Of a stretch of DNA of 64,000 nucleotides, positions 1-9,280 are shown one piece after another. A program made the position numbers and the translations under genes. The stretch comes from Symbiodinium sp. CCMP2592. Lineage: Eukaryota > Sar > Dinophyceae > Suessiales > Symbiodiniaceae. The DNA lies in contig CAJNDT010004524.1 of the NCBI GenBank assembly GCA_905221615.1, positions 424,506 through 488,505 of the forward strand. Reading direction: 5' to 3'. Numbering within the stretch: position 1 is the first letter of the stretch; each line of letters begins with the position of its first letter. Below the pieces are notes generated by a model that worked only from the letters and a program-made list of their open reading frames with translations, made no database searches and was not told where the DNA came from.

Positions 1-177
1 GGTGAATGCGGCTTGGGAACGACAATGAGGGAGCCGGTTACTTTCAGCTTGTCGCCGGCCTGGCTGGCCACACTCAGGTTGAGGGTTCAGGACTTTCGGG
101 GTTTAGGGCCTTAGACTGTTAGGACTTGAGGCTATGGGTTTTGTGGAATTTGGCAGCGTAGGGCTGGAGGCTGCTAA

Positions 178-279
178 TATAGGGGCCTTGATAATTAGAA
201 TGGGGTTTTGGGGCCCATTATACTATGATCATAATAAGGAACCCCCAAAATAGTATAGGTAATTATTTAGGCCCCTATA
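178..279 (+). mobile_element. PAL-A palindromic element, intact
   Basis: Typical copy, 102 bp. Its arms TATAGGGGCC and GGCCCCTATA continue inward as near-complementary AT-rich arms (AATTAGAAT / AATTATT). The loop contains CATAATAAGGAACCCCC. PAL-A is the most numerous family in the window. No ORF is present. The flanks are palindromic (TATA), so a TA duplication is possible but not provable. Confidence 0.85.
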
Positions 280-305
280 GTAAGATCTTTGGTCCGTGGA
301 GTTGA

Positions 306-479
306 ATGAAATTCGTCAGATTTCGTCAGGAAAACTATCCGCAGCCTTGGAACCGTAAGGTCAAACCCTACGAGACCGAACAAATCCTCAATTTTGGTGG
401 GTGGGCTCCTGTCCGGGGCCTACAAAACGTTCTACAGGGGTTCCATGGAGGTTTAGAATTCCAGGAAGATAATAGATAA
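306..479 (+). CDS. Small ORF, 57 codons, unrecognised
   Basis: An ATG follows an in-frame TGA, and the frame runs 57 codons to TAA in a repeat-free stretch right after a PAL-A element. The residues are mixed and protein-like (for example RFRQENYPQPWNRKVKPY, then a Gly-rich part with FGGWAPVRG), without telomeric-repeat translation artefacts. No domain is recognised. The opposite strand is also open over 388-600. It could be a chance ORF, a short protein or a first exon. Confidence 0.2.
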   Translation: MKFVRFRQENYPQPWNRKVKPYETEQILNFGGWAPVRGLQNVLQGFHGGLEFQEDNR

Positions 480-663
480 TAGACAAGTTTTCGCTACCAG
501 TCTCGTCAGGGCGGCCGTAGTTTACGGCCTCGGGTTCAAAGTTCGAGGTAAGGGTCTGCAGAGTTTGGGATGGCCTTTGCTGAGACTGCATCCTTGCCAT
601 TACAATCCGGTTACTACTACAACTATCATCTGCTATTACGACTACTATGTTCTAATAATACTG

Positions 664-767
664 TACAGGGGCCTTAACAATTTGAATAATTAGGGTTTGG
701 GCGCCCATTATACGATAAACATAATACGGAACCCCGAAGATAGTGTAGGTAATTTTTAAGTCCCTAT
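664..767 (+). mobile_element. PAL-A element, diverged
   Basis: Same arm order as the copy at 178 with scattered substitutions (ACAGGGGCCTTAACAATTTG at the left, TTTTTAAGTCCCTATG at the right). Length is about 104 bp. Confidence 0.75.
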
Positions 768-1358
768 GTTACACAACTTCGAGGAAGCTTCAACCGGAAA
801 CACGGCGCCTTGCACATCTCTGTGCATTCGTCCCGAACAATCACGTCCATGGTCAGGGGCATCGAGCCTTTGACATTACTAATATTACTGTCGCTTCAGG
901 GGCTGAGTACCATAGCCCCAAAAAGGTTAACCGTCTCAATCATGATAGGAATATATAAACCTCAGAAGCTTAAAGGTTACCTACTCAGCTACCAAGATCA
1001 CGACCCTGGCGATCTACATTGGCTACGGATACGGTAATCATTACGAATCTCCTGTTTTGCGAGGCAGGGGCTCTCTTGGTGAGGAAGTTTTACTCTCGAT
1101 TCTGCCATTACACACACCAGGACCCCCCCCCCCCATGGCTGTTTCATAGAGCCCTCAGGGTCAAGAATAGTGGCTATTTGGGGCTCTCTAGAGAATAGTT
1201 GAGGGGGTCTAGGCATGCGCATGCGTGCCTTCCAGTATGCCTTTCAATGCTGCTGCTAACCTGCTTGTTAAGCACTAGTACAACCAGCTGTGGCACTGCT
1301 ATCACCTCCTGTCTTGTCGTCCTTGCGACTGCTACTATCGGTGTAGTATGAACGCATA
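768..1358. other. Unassigned spacer
   Basis: No palindromic element or convincing exon. At 927-990 there is a diverged copy of the PAL-V motif (AAGCTTAAAGGTTACC). A poly-C run of 11 lies at 1123-1133. Two short open frames (810-1037 plus, 998-1222 minus) show no coding signal I trust. Confidence 0.4.
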
Positions 1359-1359
1359 T

Positions 1360-1466
1360 GGGAGTTTACGAAACTTGAGGTACCTTATTTTGGGATCCTC
1401 ATGATAAGGATACGATTATTTGGGGTACTATATATCAGGATCCCCTATTCTCGGAAACTCACTCCC
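1360..1466 (+). mobile_element. PAL-D palindromic element with ATAT duplication
   Basis: Left arm GGGAGTTTACGAAACTTGAG. The right arm ends CTCGGAAACTCACTCCC, with a few extra bases. The element is flanked by ATAT at 1356-1359 and 1467-1470, a 4-bp target-site duplication. Confidence 0.85.
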
Positions 1467-1581
1467 ATATTCACCTTCCGGACCAGCGGGGGCCTTGAGC
1501 CTGCCAGATAGTTTAGACGCTTTCTAGTCTACTCTCCTGCGCAGTCGTGACCGCAAAGCGCAATGATGACAAAGTCGCGAT

Positions 1582-1687
1582 CAAAGAGTCCAAAGTACCT
1601 ACATGGGAGAATGTAGGGTTTCTAGAAAAGGAATTACTATTATGATTTGGGGAAGTATCCCCCATAACAGTACCTAGGACCCTTTGG
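1582..1687 (+). mobile_element. PAL-G palindromic element
   Basis: Left arm AAAGAGTCCAAAGTACCTAC, right arm ACAGTACCTAGGACCCTTTG. The interior ATGGGAGAATGTAGGGTTTC is nearly identical to the other PAL-G copies. The left terminus is eroded, so no duplication can be called. Confidence 0.85.
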
Positions 1688-1716
1688 GATTGTAAGACAA
1701 GGGGTACAAAACGTTA

Positions 1717-1829
1717 ATGTAGAAGCCGAAAAGTTGGAAACCCAATAGCCTCAGTCCTGAAGAGTAATGCATGGGGAATCCCAGCACTATTTGGCCTTAA
1801 TCCGGTTTCCAACTTCAAGGGGTTTACTG
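1717..1829 (+). mobile_element. PAL-E palindromic element, 113 bp, TA duplication
   Basis: Arms carry AAGTTGGAAACCCAATAGCC on the left and CCGGTTTCCAACTTC on the right, with terminal CAGTAG-type ends. TA lies at 1715-1716 and 1830-1831. Length is exactly 113 bp, like the other three copies. Confidence 0.85.
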
Positions 1830-2040
1830 TAAAGCCTTTAATCGCTGAACCCTTTTAAGACCTAAACCCCAAACCCATGAAGCCATAATCCCTTCACCCG
1901 AATTCCTGCACGAAGAGACCCTAAACCCTTCAAGCCCTAAAAACTTTTACTCTAAGTTGCGGAAACTGCAAAAACATGCGGTGTGCCTGCCGGGATCTCG
2001 TTCTCGTTCTCCTGTACGGGCACACTTGCAGTATAATAAT

Positions 2041-2081
2041 GGGCTCCAAAAGCCTATTCTAGTTACTAAGGCCCCTCTAGT
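2041..2081 (-). mobile_element. PAL-A left-half fragment
   Basis: Reverse complement of the PAL-A left arm (CTATTCTAGTTACTAAGGCC). The other half is missing. Confidence 0.6.
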
Positions 2082-2136
2082 AGGAAGCTTCTACGGACAC
2101 CGTTGGGCATCACTCCCAAAGTGAAAGGATTCATGT

Positions 2137-2237
2137 GGGTGGTTGTCAAAATTAGGGTCCCTTCTCGGGTCCTTATTATAATACGGCACCTATTATTTAG
2201 GGCACCCAGAAAGGTGCCATAATTTTGACAACCACTC
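2137..2237 (+). mobile_element. PAL-H palindromic element, 101 bp
   Basis: Left arm GGGTGGTTGTCAAAATTAGG, right arm ATAATTTTGACAACCACTC. The flanks are ATGT on the left and ACAT on the right, so the 4-bp duplication seen in other copies is imperfect here. Confidence 0.85.
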
Positions 2238-2320
2238 ACATGCATGCAGCAAGATGTCTGGTTTATCACAGTTGCTGGGCCCTTCCCTGCGCTGCAACGA
2301 ATACTAATCATTACGGAAAG

Positions 2321-2583
2321 TGCCGACGAATGTGCGCAGCATGTGCAAGTGCCCCATACCGGTGAAAGTGAAAAGATATCTTGACGCGCAACAAACAGCA
2401 CTTGACCCATCCGAAAACGCACTTCTCAAGCTTTGGAAACTCTTGTCCCCCCCTTGGTTTGTCGACGCTGAGAAATTAGGTCGACACAGCCTGAATTCGC
2501 TCCTTTCGGTCAAGACTACATTGGATGCCCTCGACCACGACAGTTGCAAGCTTCATGAAGCCTCTCATTCCATAGTTTTCTAG
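2321..2583 (+). CDS. Exon-like ORF, 87 codons, unrecognised
   Basis: Open frame to TAG in a repeat-free stretch. It is preceded by TACTAATCATTACGGAAAG, which resembles a branch point plus AG acceptor, and by an in-frame TAA just upstream, consistent with an intron. G or C at third positions is about 56 percent against about 37 percent by eye at second positions. The peptide is ordinary and soluble-looking (CPIPVKVKRYLDAQQ early, VDAEKLGRHSLNSLLSVK later). There is no known domain and no ATG at the start, so it would be an internal or terminal exon. PAL-K begins 37 bp downstream. Confidence 0.3.
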
Positions 2584-2619
2584 TGTAAAAATCTTGTAAG
2601 CCCTAGGCCCAGACCCTAA

Positions 2620-2728
2620 CCCAGACCTTCCAAAATCCCTTAATTAAGGAATATACCTTAAATCATACTAGGGATCCTACTATAATTTAAGGTATATTCC
2701 CTAATTAAGGGATTTTGGAAGGTCTGGG
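2620..2728 (+). mobile_element. PAL-K palindromic element, near-perfect hairpin
   Basis: Arms CCCAGACCTTCCAAAATCCC and GGGATTTTGGAAGGTCTGGG are perfect complements. They extend into TTAATTAAGG and TTAAGGTATATTCC, with TAGGGATCCTACTATAA in the loop. Confidence 0.9.
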
Positions 2729-2919
2729 AATATTCAACTCCAAGTCAACCATCGCTCTCCTGTAGCCGAATGCGCTGCCACTCCCCCCATCGCGTCGAGC
2801 GGGAGTAGGGCAGGAGCTTCCAATTCCTTGGGGGGTCGCCGCAGAAAAACCACCCTAAACCATAAACCCCCCAAACCCAAACTCCCCTTCACCCCGAAAC
2901 CGACCTCAAGTAGGGTCTA

Positions 2920-3138
2920 GGTTAGAAGGGGGCCCCCACCCTGTAATAGTTACCATAAGGATTATATAGGATTATATTAGGGCCCTATTATATTCCTATT
3001 ATACCACTACGGTTGATGATATAAATCCTGCATGACCTTAAGGGCCCTAAACTATGGGAATTATGGTATATTCCTTATTATGGGTAATGCAGGATTTATA
3101 TCATCAACCGTATTACAGGGTGGGGGCAGCTTCTGAGG
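2920..3138 (+). mobile_element. PAL-C element carrying a nested PAL-B
   Basis: Outer arms contain CCCCCACCCTGTAATAG on the left and TTACAGGGTGGGGGC on the right. TCTA flanks both ends (2916-2919 and 3139-3142). PAL-B interrupts the right arm at 3010-3110. The PAL-C copy at 48910 lacks this insert. Confidence 0.9.
3010..3110 (-). mobile_element. PAL-B, 101 bp, nested in PAL-C
   Basis: Arms CGGTTGATGATATAAATCCT and AGGATTTATATCATCAACCG are perfect complements. TA is duplicated at 3008-3009 and 3111-3112. The uninterrupted PAL-C sequence at 48.9 kb (ACCACTATTACAGGG) confirms both the boundaries and the TA duplication. Confidence 0.95.
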
Positions 3139-3250
3139 TCTACGGTTTAGGATTCTGCTTGCACTTGCATTTGTACGCCGGTCCGCTGGTTGCGAAACCC
3201 CGCACCCCCGATAAGGAACAAACGGATCCTATTATTCAGGCTTTTCAAAG

Positions 3251-3300
3251 AGTTAGGGTTTAGGGTTTATAGGGTTTAGGCGGTTTAGGGTTTAGGGTTT
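3251..3300 (+). repeat. Interstitial telomere-like TTTAGGG repeats
   Basis: About six TTTAGGG units with small spacers (TATA, CGG). Confidence 0.8.
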
Positions 3301-3462
3301 AACTTGGTGTATCAGTCCGGGTTTTACATTAGGAATGAGGATGTTGCGAACAACGAAAGTTTTGTAATAGACAGGAGGCATGCTGCAACTTCACCATGCG
3401 CCATGGCTTGCCTACTGCGACACTGCGACACCTACCATCGCACACCGTGCGCATGCTTCTAT

Positions 3463-3511
3463 GTATATATATATATATATATACACACACATAGAGAGAG
3501 AGGGAGAGAGA
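3463..3511. repeat. Compound (TA)n-(CA)n-(GA)n microsatellite
   Basis: A TA run, then ACACACACA, then a GAGAGA tract. The short ORFs predicted here on both strands are artefacts of this repeat. Confidence 0.9.
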
Positions 3512-3617
3512 GTTATACTGTTGATGATTAAACCGGTACATACGTGTACACACATATCCGTACATGCTCCCTAAGCCTCAATCCCAATTCCTGCCCTAAA
3601 CCCTGCAAGGCCTATTT

Positions 3618-3719
3618 GGGAGTTTCCGAAAAATAGGGGAGCCTAATATAGGACACTGAATAGTAGGATCCTGATTATAAGGCCGCCAAAAAAAGGTACC
3701 TGTATTTTCGGAAACTCCT
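3618..3719 (+). mobile_element. PAL-D element with ATTT duplication
   Basis: Left GGGAGTTTCCGAAAAATAGG, right TATTTTCGGAAACTCCT. ATTT lies at 3614-3617 and 3720-3723. The flanks, joined after removing the element and one ATTT, keep a protein-like frame open (AYLLQAAFDSRSALKDKALAS then TGA at about 3780), but such openness is not rare by chance. Confidence 0.88.
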
Positions 3720-3809
3720 ATTTGCTCCAAGCTGCGTTTGATTCCCGCAGTGCTTTGAAGGACAAAGCGCTGGCATCGTGACCTTGAACTCCTGCAAAGC
3801 AACATTTTT

Positions 3810-3917
3810 AAAAGGGTCTAAAGTACCCACATGGGAGAATGTAGGGTTTCTAGAATAGGAATTACCATTATGCTTTGGGGACGTATCCCCCATAACAGTA
3901 CCTAGGACCCTTTGGGC
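3810..3917 (+). mobile_element. PAL-G element
   Basis: AAAGGGTCTAAAGTACCCAC on the left, ACAGTACCTAGGACCCTTTG on the right. It shares the central GGAATTACCATTATG with its relatives. Confidence 0.85.
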
Positions 3918-4008
3918 ATGGATAGCTCTCTAAATTAAGACTCCTTCAAGGGATCTGGAACGGTTCTATACAGGCTTTTAGGACTACTTGAAAGGTCGTG
4001 AGCTTGGG

Positions 4009-4098
4009 TCTCGAAATTAGGGTCCCTCTAATTGCAGTTGTTTATGTAAGGGTGCCGTACTATATTTGCGGACCTAACAATGGACGCTAATTTCGAGA
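4009..4098 (+). mobile_element. PAL-R palindromic element
   Basis: Arms TCTCGAAATTAGGGTCC and GGACGCTAATTTCGAGA. A related copy lies at 41328. In the small ORF that starts at 4080, the first codons are this element's right arm. Confidence 0.7.
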
Positions 4099-4375
4099 AC
4101 TACCCACGTAAAAGGAATCAGAAACCGCTAAGCCTAAGCCCGAAAGGGAACAAGCATCAGTCGCTAGTTGTCAAGGTATGTTGGCTACCAAGCCTGCCAA
4201 TCAATCCTGAAGCGCTAATCCGCGTGATTGAAAGCTTCACAAATCTTGCTGCTTGTGCCAGTTCCTCGAAACCCTGAAAGCCCTACTACTTACAATACCG
4301 TCAGCACACCTCAACCCCTCAACCCTAAAATATCTATATTATGAATACTATTCAACTATTACTGAGTGGGGGAAT
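4099..4375. other. Unassigned spacer with donor-like GTATGT
   Basis: A 59-codon frame continues from the PAL-R arm to TGA at about 4277. It contains CAAGGTATGT at about 4171-4180, a good match to a splice donor. No acceptor or homology supports an exon confidently. Confidence 0.3.
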
Positions 4376-4520
4376 CCCCTAAACCCTAATCCCTAAACCC
4401 TAAACCCTAATCCCTAAACCCTAAACCCTAATCCCTAAACCCTAATCCCTAAACCCTAAACCCTAATCCCTAAACCCTAATCCCCAAACCCTAATCCCGA
4501 AACCCTAAACCCTAATCCCC
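4376..4520 (-). repeat. Variant telomere-like array CCCTAAT/CCCTAAA
   Basis: About 20 heptads in which CCCTAAT and CCCTAAA alternate in a higher-order pattern, one T-variant then one or two canonical units. The array ends in a C-rich tract (4520-4556). Together with the array at 12807-12908 it is among the cleanest telomere-type arrays in the window. Confidence 0.9.
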
Positions 4521-4874
4521 CAAGGCACCGCTTCCCCTCCCCCCTCCCCCCCCCGCCTGCTTGATTCCACTGACCTGACCGAGAGGAAGAGGAACTCACG
4601 AGGGGTTTAGATGCAGGGGTTTTGGGCTTCCGGGTTTAAGCGTTGAGCTCTTGGGGGTGGGGTTTAGAGTTGGCGGTTGGGGCTTCGAACTACCAAGAAC
4701 CATGGGAATCAAGCAACAAAAAACATGAGCTGAAACTGAGTGCGAGAGAGGGTCTAGGGCCTAGGGGCGCAGGCTAGATGCTGCAGAGTTCTTGTCTTAT
4801 GTTTGGAAGCTATAAACCCTAAACCCGTAACCCTAAAGCGTGACTTTCAGCGTTGGCCATCAGGGCTTACACTA

Positions 4875-4964
4875 CCCACAGGCCCCATAGTAGTTCCTTT
4901 TTGGGGATTACCATATAGATTTCTGTATATGAACCCCACAAAGGAACTACTACGGGTTTATGGG
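4875..4964 (+). mobile_element. PAL-L element, TA duplication
   Basis: CCCACAGGCCCCATAGTAGT on the left, AAGGAACTACTACGGGTTTA plus TGGG on the right. TA at 4873-4874 and 4965-4966. Confidence 0.88.
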
Positions 4965-5104
4965 TAATGCCAGCAAGCTTTACAAATCACACAGACCTGT
5001 ATATCTTAAGCCAGAATGCGCAGCACTAATCTGCTACGGATTAAGGTAGCAGGTAGGTCAAGCTAATGCTAGAGAGCTCAGGCTACTCAGAACTTCATGT
5101 CACA

Positions 5105-5215
5105 CTTCAGCTTCCTATACCACCCTTGGGACCATAATCAAAATACTCTTTCCGATATTCTCTGTGGTTTGATATGAGCAAATAAAAAAGATAATTCTTA
5201 AGGAGACTGCACTTT
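5105..5215. repeat. Dispersed non-palindromic repeat (unit BB)
   Basis: GGGACCATAATCAAAATACT and AATTCTTAAGGAGACTGCA are shared in the same order with 63119-63215. Parts recur at 28917-29023. Confidence 0.55.
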
Positions 5216-5217
5216 CA

Positions 5218-5331
5218 TCCTAAATCCTAAACCCTAAACCCCCTAAAACCCCTAAAACCCCAGAACCCTAAACACTAAACCCTAAACCCCTAAACCCTAA
5301 AACCCCTGAAACCCCTAAACCCTAAACCCCG
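5218..5331 (-). repeat. Telomere-like CCCTAAA array, degenerate
   Basis: Irregular CCCTAAA, CCCCTAAA and CCCTAAAACC units. Confidence 0.8.
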
Positions 5332-5397
5332 GGTATCAACGGGCTTGAAGCCCCAGCTCCAAAGCCTCAAACCTCACAGCTAATATAGGATGTCTAA

Positions 5398-5470
5398 TGG
5401 GGTTCCTTTAGGGGTTCCTTTAAAGGGGACTGTAGGGGCTACCATAAGGGGTACTATAAGGGTGCTATAA
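5398..5470. repeat. CCTTTAAAGG-type palindromic run
   Basis: Successive GGTTCCTTTA / TTTAAAGGGG words. The same vocabulary occurs beside several PAL-A copies. Confidence 0.6.
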
Positions 5471-5580
5471 TATAGAGGCCTTAATATTTAGAATAGGGTT
5501 TTGGGGCCCATTGTACTATAACCATAATAAGGAATCCCCAGAACAGTTTTGTAATTGCTATTACTGAGGCCTCAATATTA
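5471..5580 (+). mobile_element. PAL-A element, diverged right arm
   Basis: TATAGAGGCCTTAATATTTA on the left. The loop ATAATAAGGAATCCCC is conserved. The right arm has become GAGGCCTCAATATTA. Confidence 0.78.
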
Positions 5581-5648
5581 ATGTAGGGTGCCTAGGGTCC
5601 AAGTTTGGGGTTTACAAAGGGCTCGCGGAGTGTGAAGAACAGAACTTA

Positions 5649-5779
5649 CTTGGAGGGTCGGGGGACTTAGTAAGTAGGTAGTAAGTAGACGTATAAGTAC
5701 CCTAAAAGGGACCCTAACTGGGATTGTGGTACTTATAAGGCCCGAAAAAACCAGATACTAAGTCCCGCGACCCTCCAAG
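5649..5779 (+). mobile_element. PAL-I palindromic element
   Basis: CTTGGAGGGTCGGGGGACTT on the left, AAGTCCCGCGACCCTCCAAG on the right. The subterminal tract GTAAGTAGGTAGTAAGTAG is internally repeated. TA precedes it; the right flank is CATGG. Confidence 0.9.
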
Positions 5780-5960
5780 CATGGAGAGAGTGATTTCCAT
5801 TCACCTGGTGTCCAAGTAGGAGATTTCATAATTTGATACCAAGAGTCTGGAGAAAAAATGCAGAAATATTCGAAGCAAAATGCTTAGGGCCAGGTAGGGT
5901 TTAGGGATGATCCGGGACCCATGCTCCCCTTCTGCAGTTTCTAGGTTGGCCCTTTATCGC

Positions 5961-6043
5961 CTCTGAAACATATTCGCAAAGAGGGTCATGTTAAACCCAA
6001 TAAGGGAAAATACCAAATGTCCCAAAGGCCTCGCCAGGTTTAG
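5961..6043 (+). repeat. Dispersed repeat W, diverged copy
   Basis: CTCTGAAACATATTCGCAAA then CCCAATAAGGGAAAATACC and ATGTCCCAAAGGCC. Aligns with copies at 8555, 24268, 25318 and 41048. Confidence 0.6.
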
Positions 6044-6482
6044 CTCCCCAAAACACCCAAAAAAGTCCCCCTCTCCGAAGCGTTGAGATGCGAAAGACCC
6101 AATTGATCCCAGGCCTCGAAAACCAAACCAACAGCTCGCAAACCCTAAACCCTCAACCCCTATAAACCCTAAACCCTAACTCTAAACCCCTAAACCTTCA
6201 ACTCGAAATCCCCGCCTCTCGCTTGCAATCGCCGCACTGCCAAGAAGCGACCAGCAACTCTGGCTTGATATCCTAGGCTTCAGGAGTTTGGAATGGACGT
6301 TAGGCTTTAAGGTCTAGTGTAGTTTGGGGTTTAAGGGTCGAGGCTTCAAGCCCTAAGGGTCCTATTAGGGGGAGTAGTCGGGCCCTCCCGGGAACAGTTT
6401 AGAATGGTGGTTAAGCTTTACGAAAACCACCCCAAACTTAAAATAATGGCCCCGCACCTACAAAATGCCATTATTGTACATA
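6044..6482. other. Spacer with sparse telomeric words
   Basis: Degenerate CCCTAAA words at 6138-6200 and a short GGTGGTTAAG...AAAACCACC inverted repeat at about 6410-6430. No exon recognised. Confidence 0.4.
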
Positions 6483-6583
6483 CCGCTGATGATATAAATC
6501 CTGCACTCCCTTCAGGACCCTAAACTCTGGAAAAAATGGTATATTCCTTATTATGGGTCATGCAGGATTTATAGCATCAACCG
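6483..6583 (-). mobile_element. PAL-B, 101 bp, TA duplication
   Basis: CCGCTGATGATATAAATCCT and AGGATTTATAGCATCAACCG. TA at 6481-6482 and 6584-6585. Confidence 0.92.
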
Positions 6584-6607
6584 TATCTTGGAGTTCAGGT
6601 AAGGCTT

Positions 6608-6737
6608 ACTTGGAAGGTCGGGGGACTTAGTAACTGGTAATTTTAGGGACCTATAAGTACCATAAACCCAATTAGGGTCCATGTTAGTATACTAATAAGT
6701 CGACCTACTACCTACTTACTAAGTCCCCCCGAGTAGG
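6608..6737 (+). mobile_element. PAL-I element, degraded right end
   Basis: CTTGGAAGGTCGGGGGACTT on the left. The right end reads ACTTACTAAGTCCCCCC, then GAGTAGGG instead of the usual GACCCTCCAAG. Confidence 0.82.
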
Positions 6738-6815
6738 GCCAGGGCCATACTAAATGCCCTGAAGCCCTTTTAACACACGGTTTCTGCTCGCATCTTCCAG
6801 GGTTGAGGATACTTT

Positions 6816-6906
6816 AGGGGCCTTAATAATACTAATACTAATATTTATCTTAATACTAATATTGATTCAAATATTAATACTAAGAATAATACTCATAATT
6901 ATAGCA
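6816..6906. repeat. PAL-A start followed by AT-rich AATACTAAT run
   Basis: TAGGGGCCTTAATAATACTA begins like PAL-A, then dissolves into repeated TAATACTAATATT words. Confidence 0.5.
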
Positions 6907-7344
6907 TAGGGTTCTTTGTTCTGTGCGGACGATCCATGAGACATGGCAGTCCTCTGATGCTAGGCCGGTTAGCTATCATTCTGTTGCGGACGATTCATTG
7001 CTGCTGTTGTTTCTTGTCGCAACCGTAGTTACTGACAACACCTCTTTTCATGTCGTCTTACAGTATTTGGTGCTGATGACTGACGCCGGTCGAGATTTGC
7101 TGCCTCATAACAGCATCTGACAGCACGCATTGAAAGTGGCAACGCAGGAAATCGCTGCTTGTGGTAACGATGCAGCTGCTACACCCCAAACCCTAAAACC
7201 CCAAACCAGTTATCCGCACGAAATCTCACGCTAGCCGTGCAATGCTTATTATAGGCGCGTTAGCGGCCTTCTGTAGTATGTAAAGTATGGTTGCCTAGGA
7301 CCTCGAAAGGGATTAAAATCCCTGGAGCAAGATTAATCCGTCGA

Positions 7345-7363
7345 ATTATATATATATATATAT
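7345..7363. repeat. (TA)n microsatellite
   Basis: About nine TA units. Confidence 0.9.
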
Positions 7364-7766
7364 GACACCACGATAACATGGGGATAAACGTTCCGCCCCC
7401 TAAAAAAAGCTGTTGCTCGCTCAGCCGATAGTTCTTTGCATTGCGCTGAGCAGTTGGGACGAGAGTCCGTAGTGCGCGTGACGGTGCCGCAGATGGTCAC
7501 CAGCCTGGACCCAGCGGAGCCAGGTCGGGCTGAAGAGGCAGCGGTAGATCATATTATCATATAAGAGATTCTGTCAGGTTTTATGATACGGTACTATACT
7601 CTCTTGTGTTATATTAAATTAAAAGTTACACCTAACATGCCACCACAGATCATCCTCATGGTCCTCTTTTTTGGCAGGTTGCTGGGGCTTCACTGAACAT
7701 GCCCAACCAGGTCTCCTCAACCATGGTCATACACACACATATTTGCATATGCATATCTATGTATAT
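7364..7766. other. Unassigned spacer
   Basis: GC-balanced with no clear frame. ATACGGTACTATACTC lies near 7585. No repeat family recognised. Confidence 0.35.
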
Positions 7767-7839
7767 GGGAGTTTCCGAAAATGGGGGATACCTATTATTT
7801 GGGGTACCATATCAGGGTCCCCTGTTTTCGGAAGCTCCT
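7767..7839 (+). mobile_element. Short PAL-D element at a TA microsatellite
   Basis: 73 bp instead of 95-118. Arms GGGAGTTTCCGAAAATGGGG and CCTGTTTTCGGAAGCTCCT. ATAT flanks both ends (7763-7766 and 7840-7843). The right copy opens the TA microsatellite. Confidence 0.85.
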
Positions 7840-7877
7840 ATATATATATATATATATATACATACATACACACACAC
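7840..7877. repeat. (TA)n(CA)n microsatellite
   Basis: Begins exactly at the right boundary of PAL-D. Confidence 0.9.
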
Positions 7878-8036
7878 CTGCATATGGCTTGGATGTAAAG
7901 AGATATGTTTTACACCCATACACACAGGCATGTTAAATGTATTTAGATAGACGGATAGACAGATATTGTAGATCAACAGATAATACTGCCACTTACACAC
8001 TTACACAGACCTGTGCGCACCGATCGAAGGACACAT

Positions 8037-8080
8037 CAAACCCTGAACCCCAAACCCTAAACACCAAACCCTAAACCCTG
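8037..8080 (-). repeat. Telomere-like CCCTAAA array
   Basis: Degenerate CCCTAAA, CCCCAAA and ACACCAAA units. Confidence 0.75.
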
Positions 8081-8501
8081 AGATACATTAGCCGAGGCAG
8101 TTAGGCCCCGGAGCCCAAACCCCAAGCTGCAAGGCAGAATCTGGAAAGGCAGGCAGGTCTGGAGACAAAAGGATGCAAGCAAGACTTGAGACTCTGAGAC
8201 ACCTTGTTGCTCTGTGTCTATGGACAGACACACTTACTTACGCATACCTGCACGTACCTACCTGCCTGCATCCATGCATGCATACGCACATGCATAAGTA
8301 AATGCATACGGCGTACATCGTGCACAGCAGAGTCTTGCTTTCGAAAGACGTATCACCTATATAATACAGAAGACTCCATACACACGCTATCATACAAGGG
8401 GATACAGTTACTAACTATTCCGACGGCCGCATTTGAGACCACAAAGCCCTAAAGCCCTAATCCTGAACCCTACCTATCCTCTACCCTCCAAAACCCAACC
8501 A
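8081..8501. other. Spacer with CATA-type words
   Basis: GCATACACATGCATACG-like words around 8270-8310, with an open 82-codon frame (8204-8452) made mostly of that low-complexity DNA. No exon supported. Confidence 0.35.
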
Positions 8502-8521
8502 CCCCCCCCCCCCCCCCCCCC
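8502..8521. repeat. Poly-C tract
   Basis: About 20 consecutive C. Confidence 0.9.
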
Positions 8522-8554
8522 ACCCCTTCCAAAAACAAAACTAGGTGGGGCTTT

Positions 8555-8637
8555 AGAGCCTTTGAAAAATATTAATAAATAAGATCCTCAAGAGCCCAAT
8601 AAGGGAAAATATAAAATGTCCCAAAGCCCTACCTAGA
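8555..8637 (+). repeat. Dispersed repeat W, diverged copy
   Basis: AAAAATATTAATAAATAAGA then CCCAATAAGGGAAAATATA and ATGTCCCAAAGCCCTACCTA. Confidence 0.6.
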
Positions 8638-8734
8638 AAAGAGCAAAGGGCCTTCCCAGAGTCTCGGTGCGGAGGTCTCGGATGCCAGTGAACTGGTCAG
8701 TTCCGCTGTCGCAGAAGGCCACAACGTACTTGAG

Positions 8735-8822
8735 CCTGAGGGTTCAGGGTTAAGGGTTTATGGTTGAGGGTTTTTCTGGGTTTAGGACCTTAAGGTTTCG
8801 GTTCAGGGTTTAGGGCTTGGGG
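8735..8822 (+). repeat. Degenerate TTTAGGG/GGTTCAGGG run
   Basis: Mixture of GGGTTTAGG and GGGTTCAGG words. Confidence 0.65.
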
Positions 8823-9083
8823 TTCAGACATTTTTTCGAAGGGTGCCCGAGAAGGATCTGTACGATAGCTACGCTGGGTTCTTCGAAGGACATTCATGAT
8901 ATTTACGTTGGCTTTTCAATTGTGCCCTGCGGACATTTCATGGTTTTAAGTTAAGGGTGTTATACGGATCCTTACAGCTTAAGGATTGTATTTCTAGGGT
9001 TTGGGGTGAAGCTGCGTTGCTTGTAAAGGGTGTTCTGAGGAGTTTCAGAATAGTATTGCTGTAGGGCTTGGGCTTTAGGAATC

Positions 9084-9190
9084 TAGGAGTTTCCGAAAGT
9101 TAGGGGTACCTTATTTGGGAGTCCTTATAATAAGGATCCTACCATTTAGGGTACTGTATTTGGGTCCCCCATTTTCGGAGACCCCCATTT
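9084..9190 (+). mobile_element. PAL-D element, weak termini
   Basis: AGGAGTTTCCGAAAGTTAGG on the left, CCCATTTTCGGAGACCCCC on the right. The interior TAATAAGGATCCTACCATTT is conserved. Confidence 0.8.
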
Positions 9191-9280
9191 AGGATCTGTA
9201 GGCAAAACGGCTCAGCGGCGGTCTTCGACTTCCGTTTGACTTTCATTTCAGGAAAAGCAATTTTTGTTCAAGAAACTCTC

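Noticed and set aside
2920-3138. Single long 219-bp palindrome
   Set aside because: Comparison with 48910-49018 shows it is two elements, one nested in the other.
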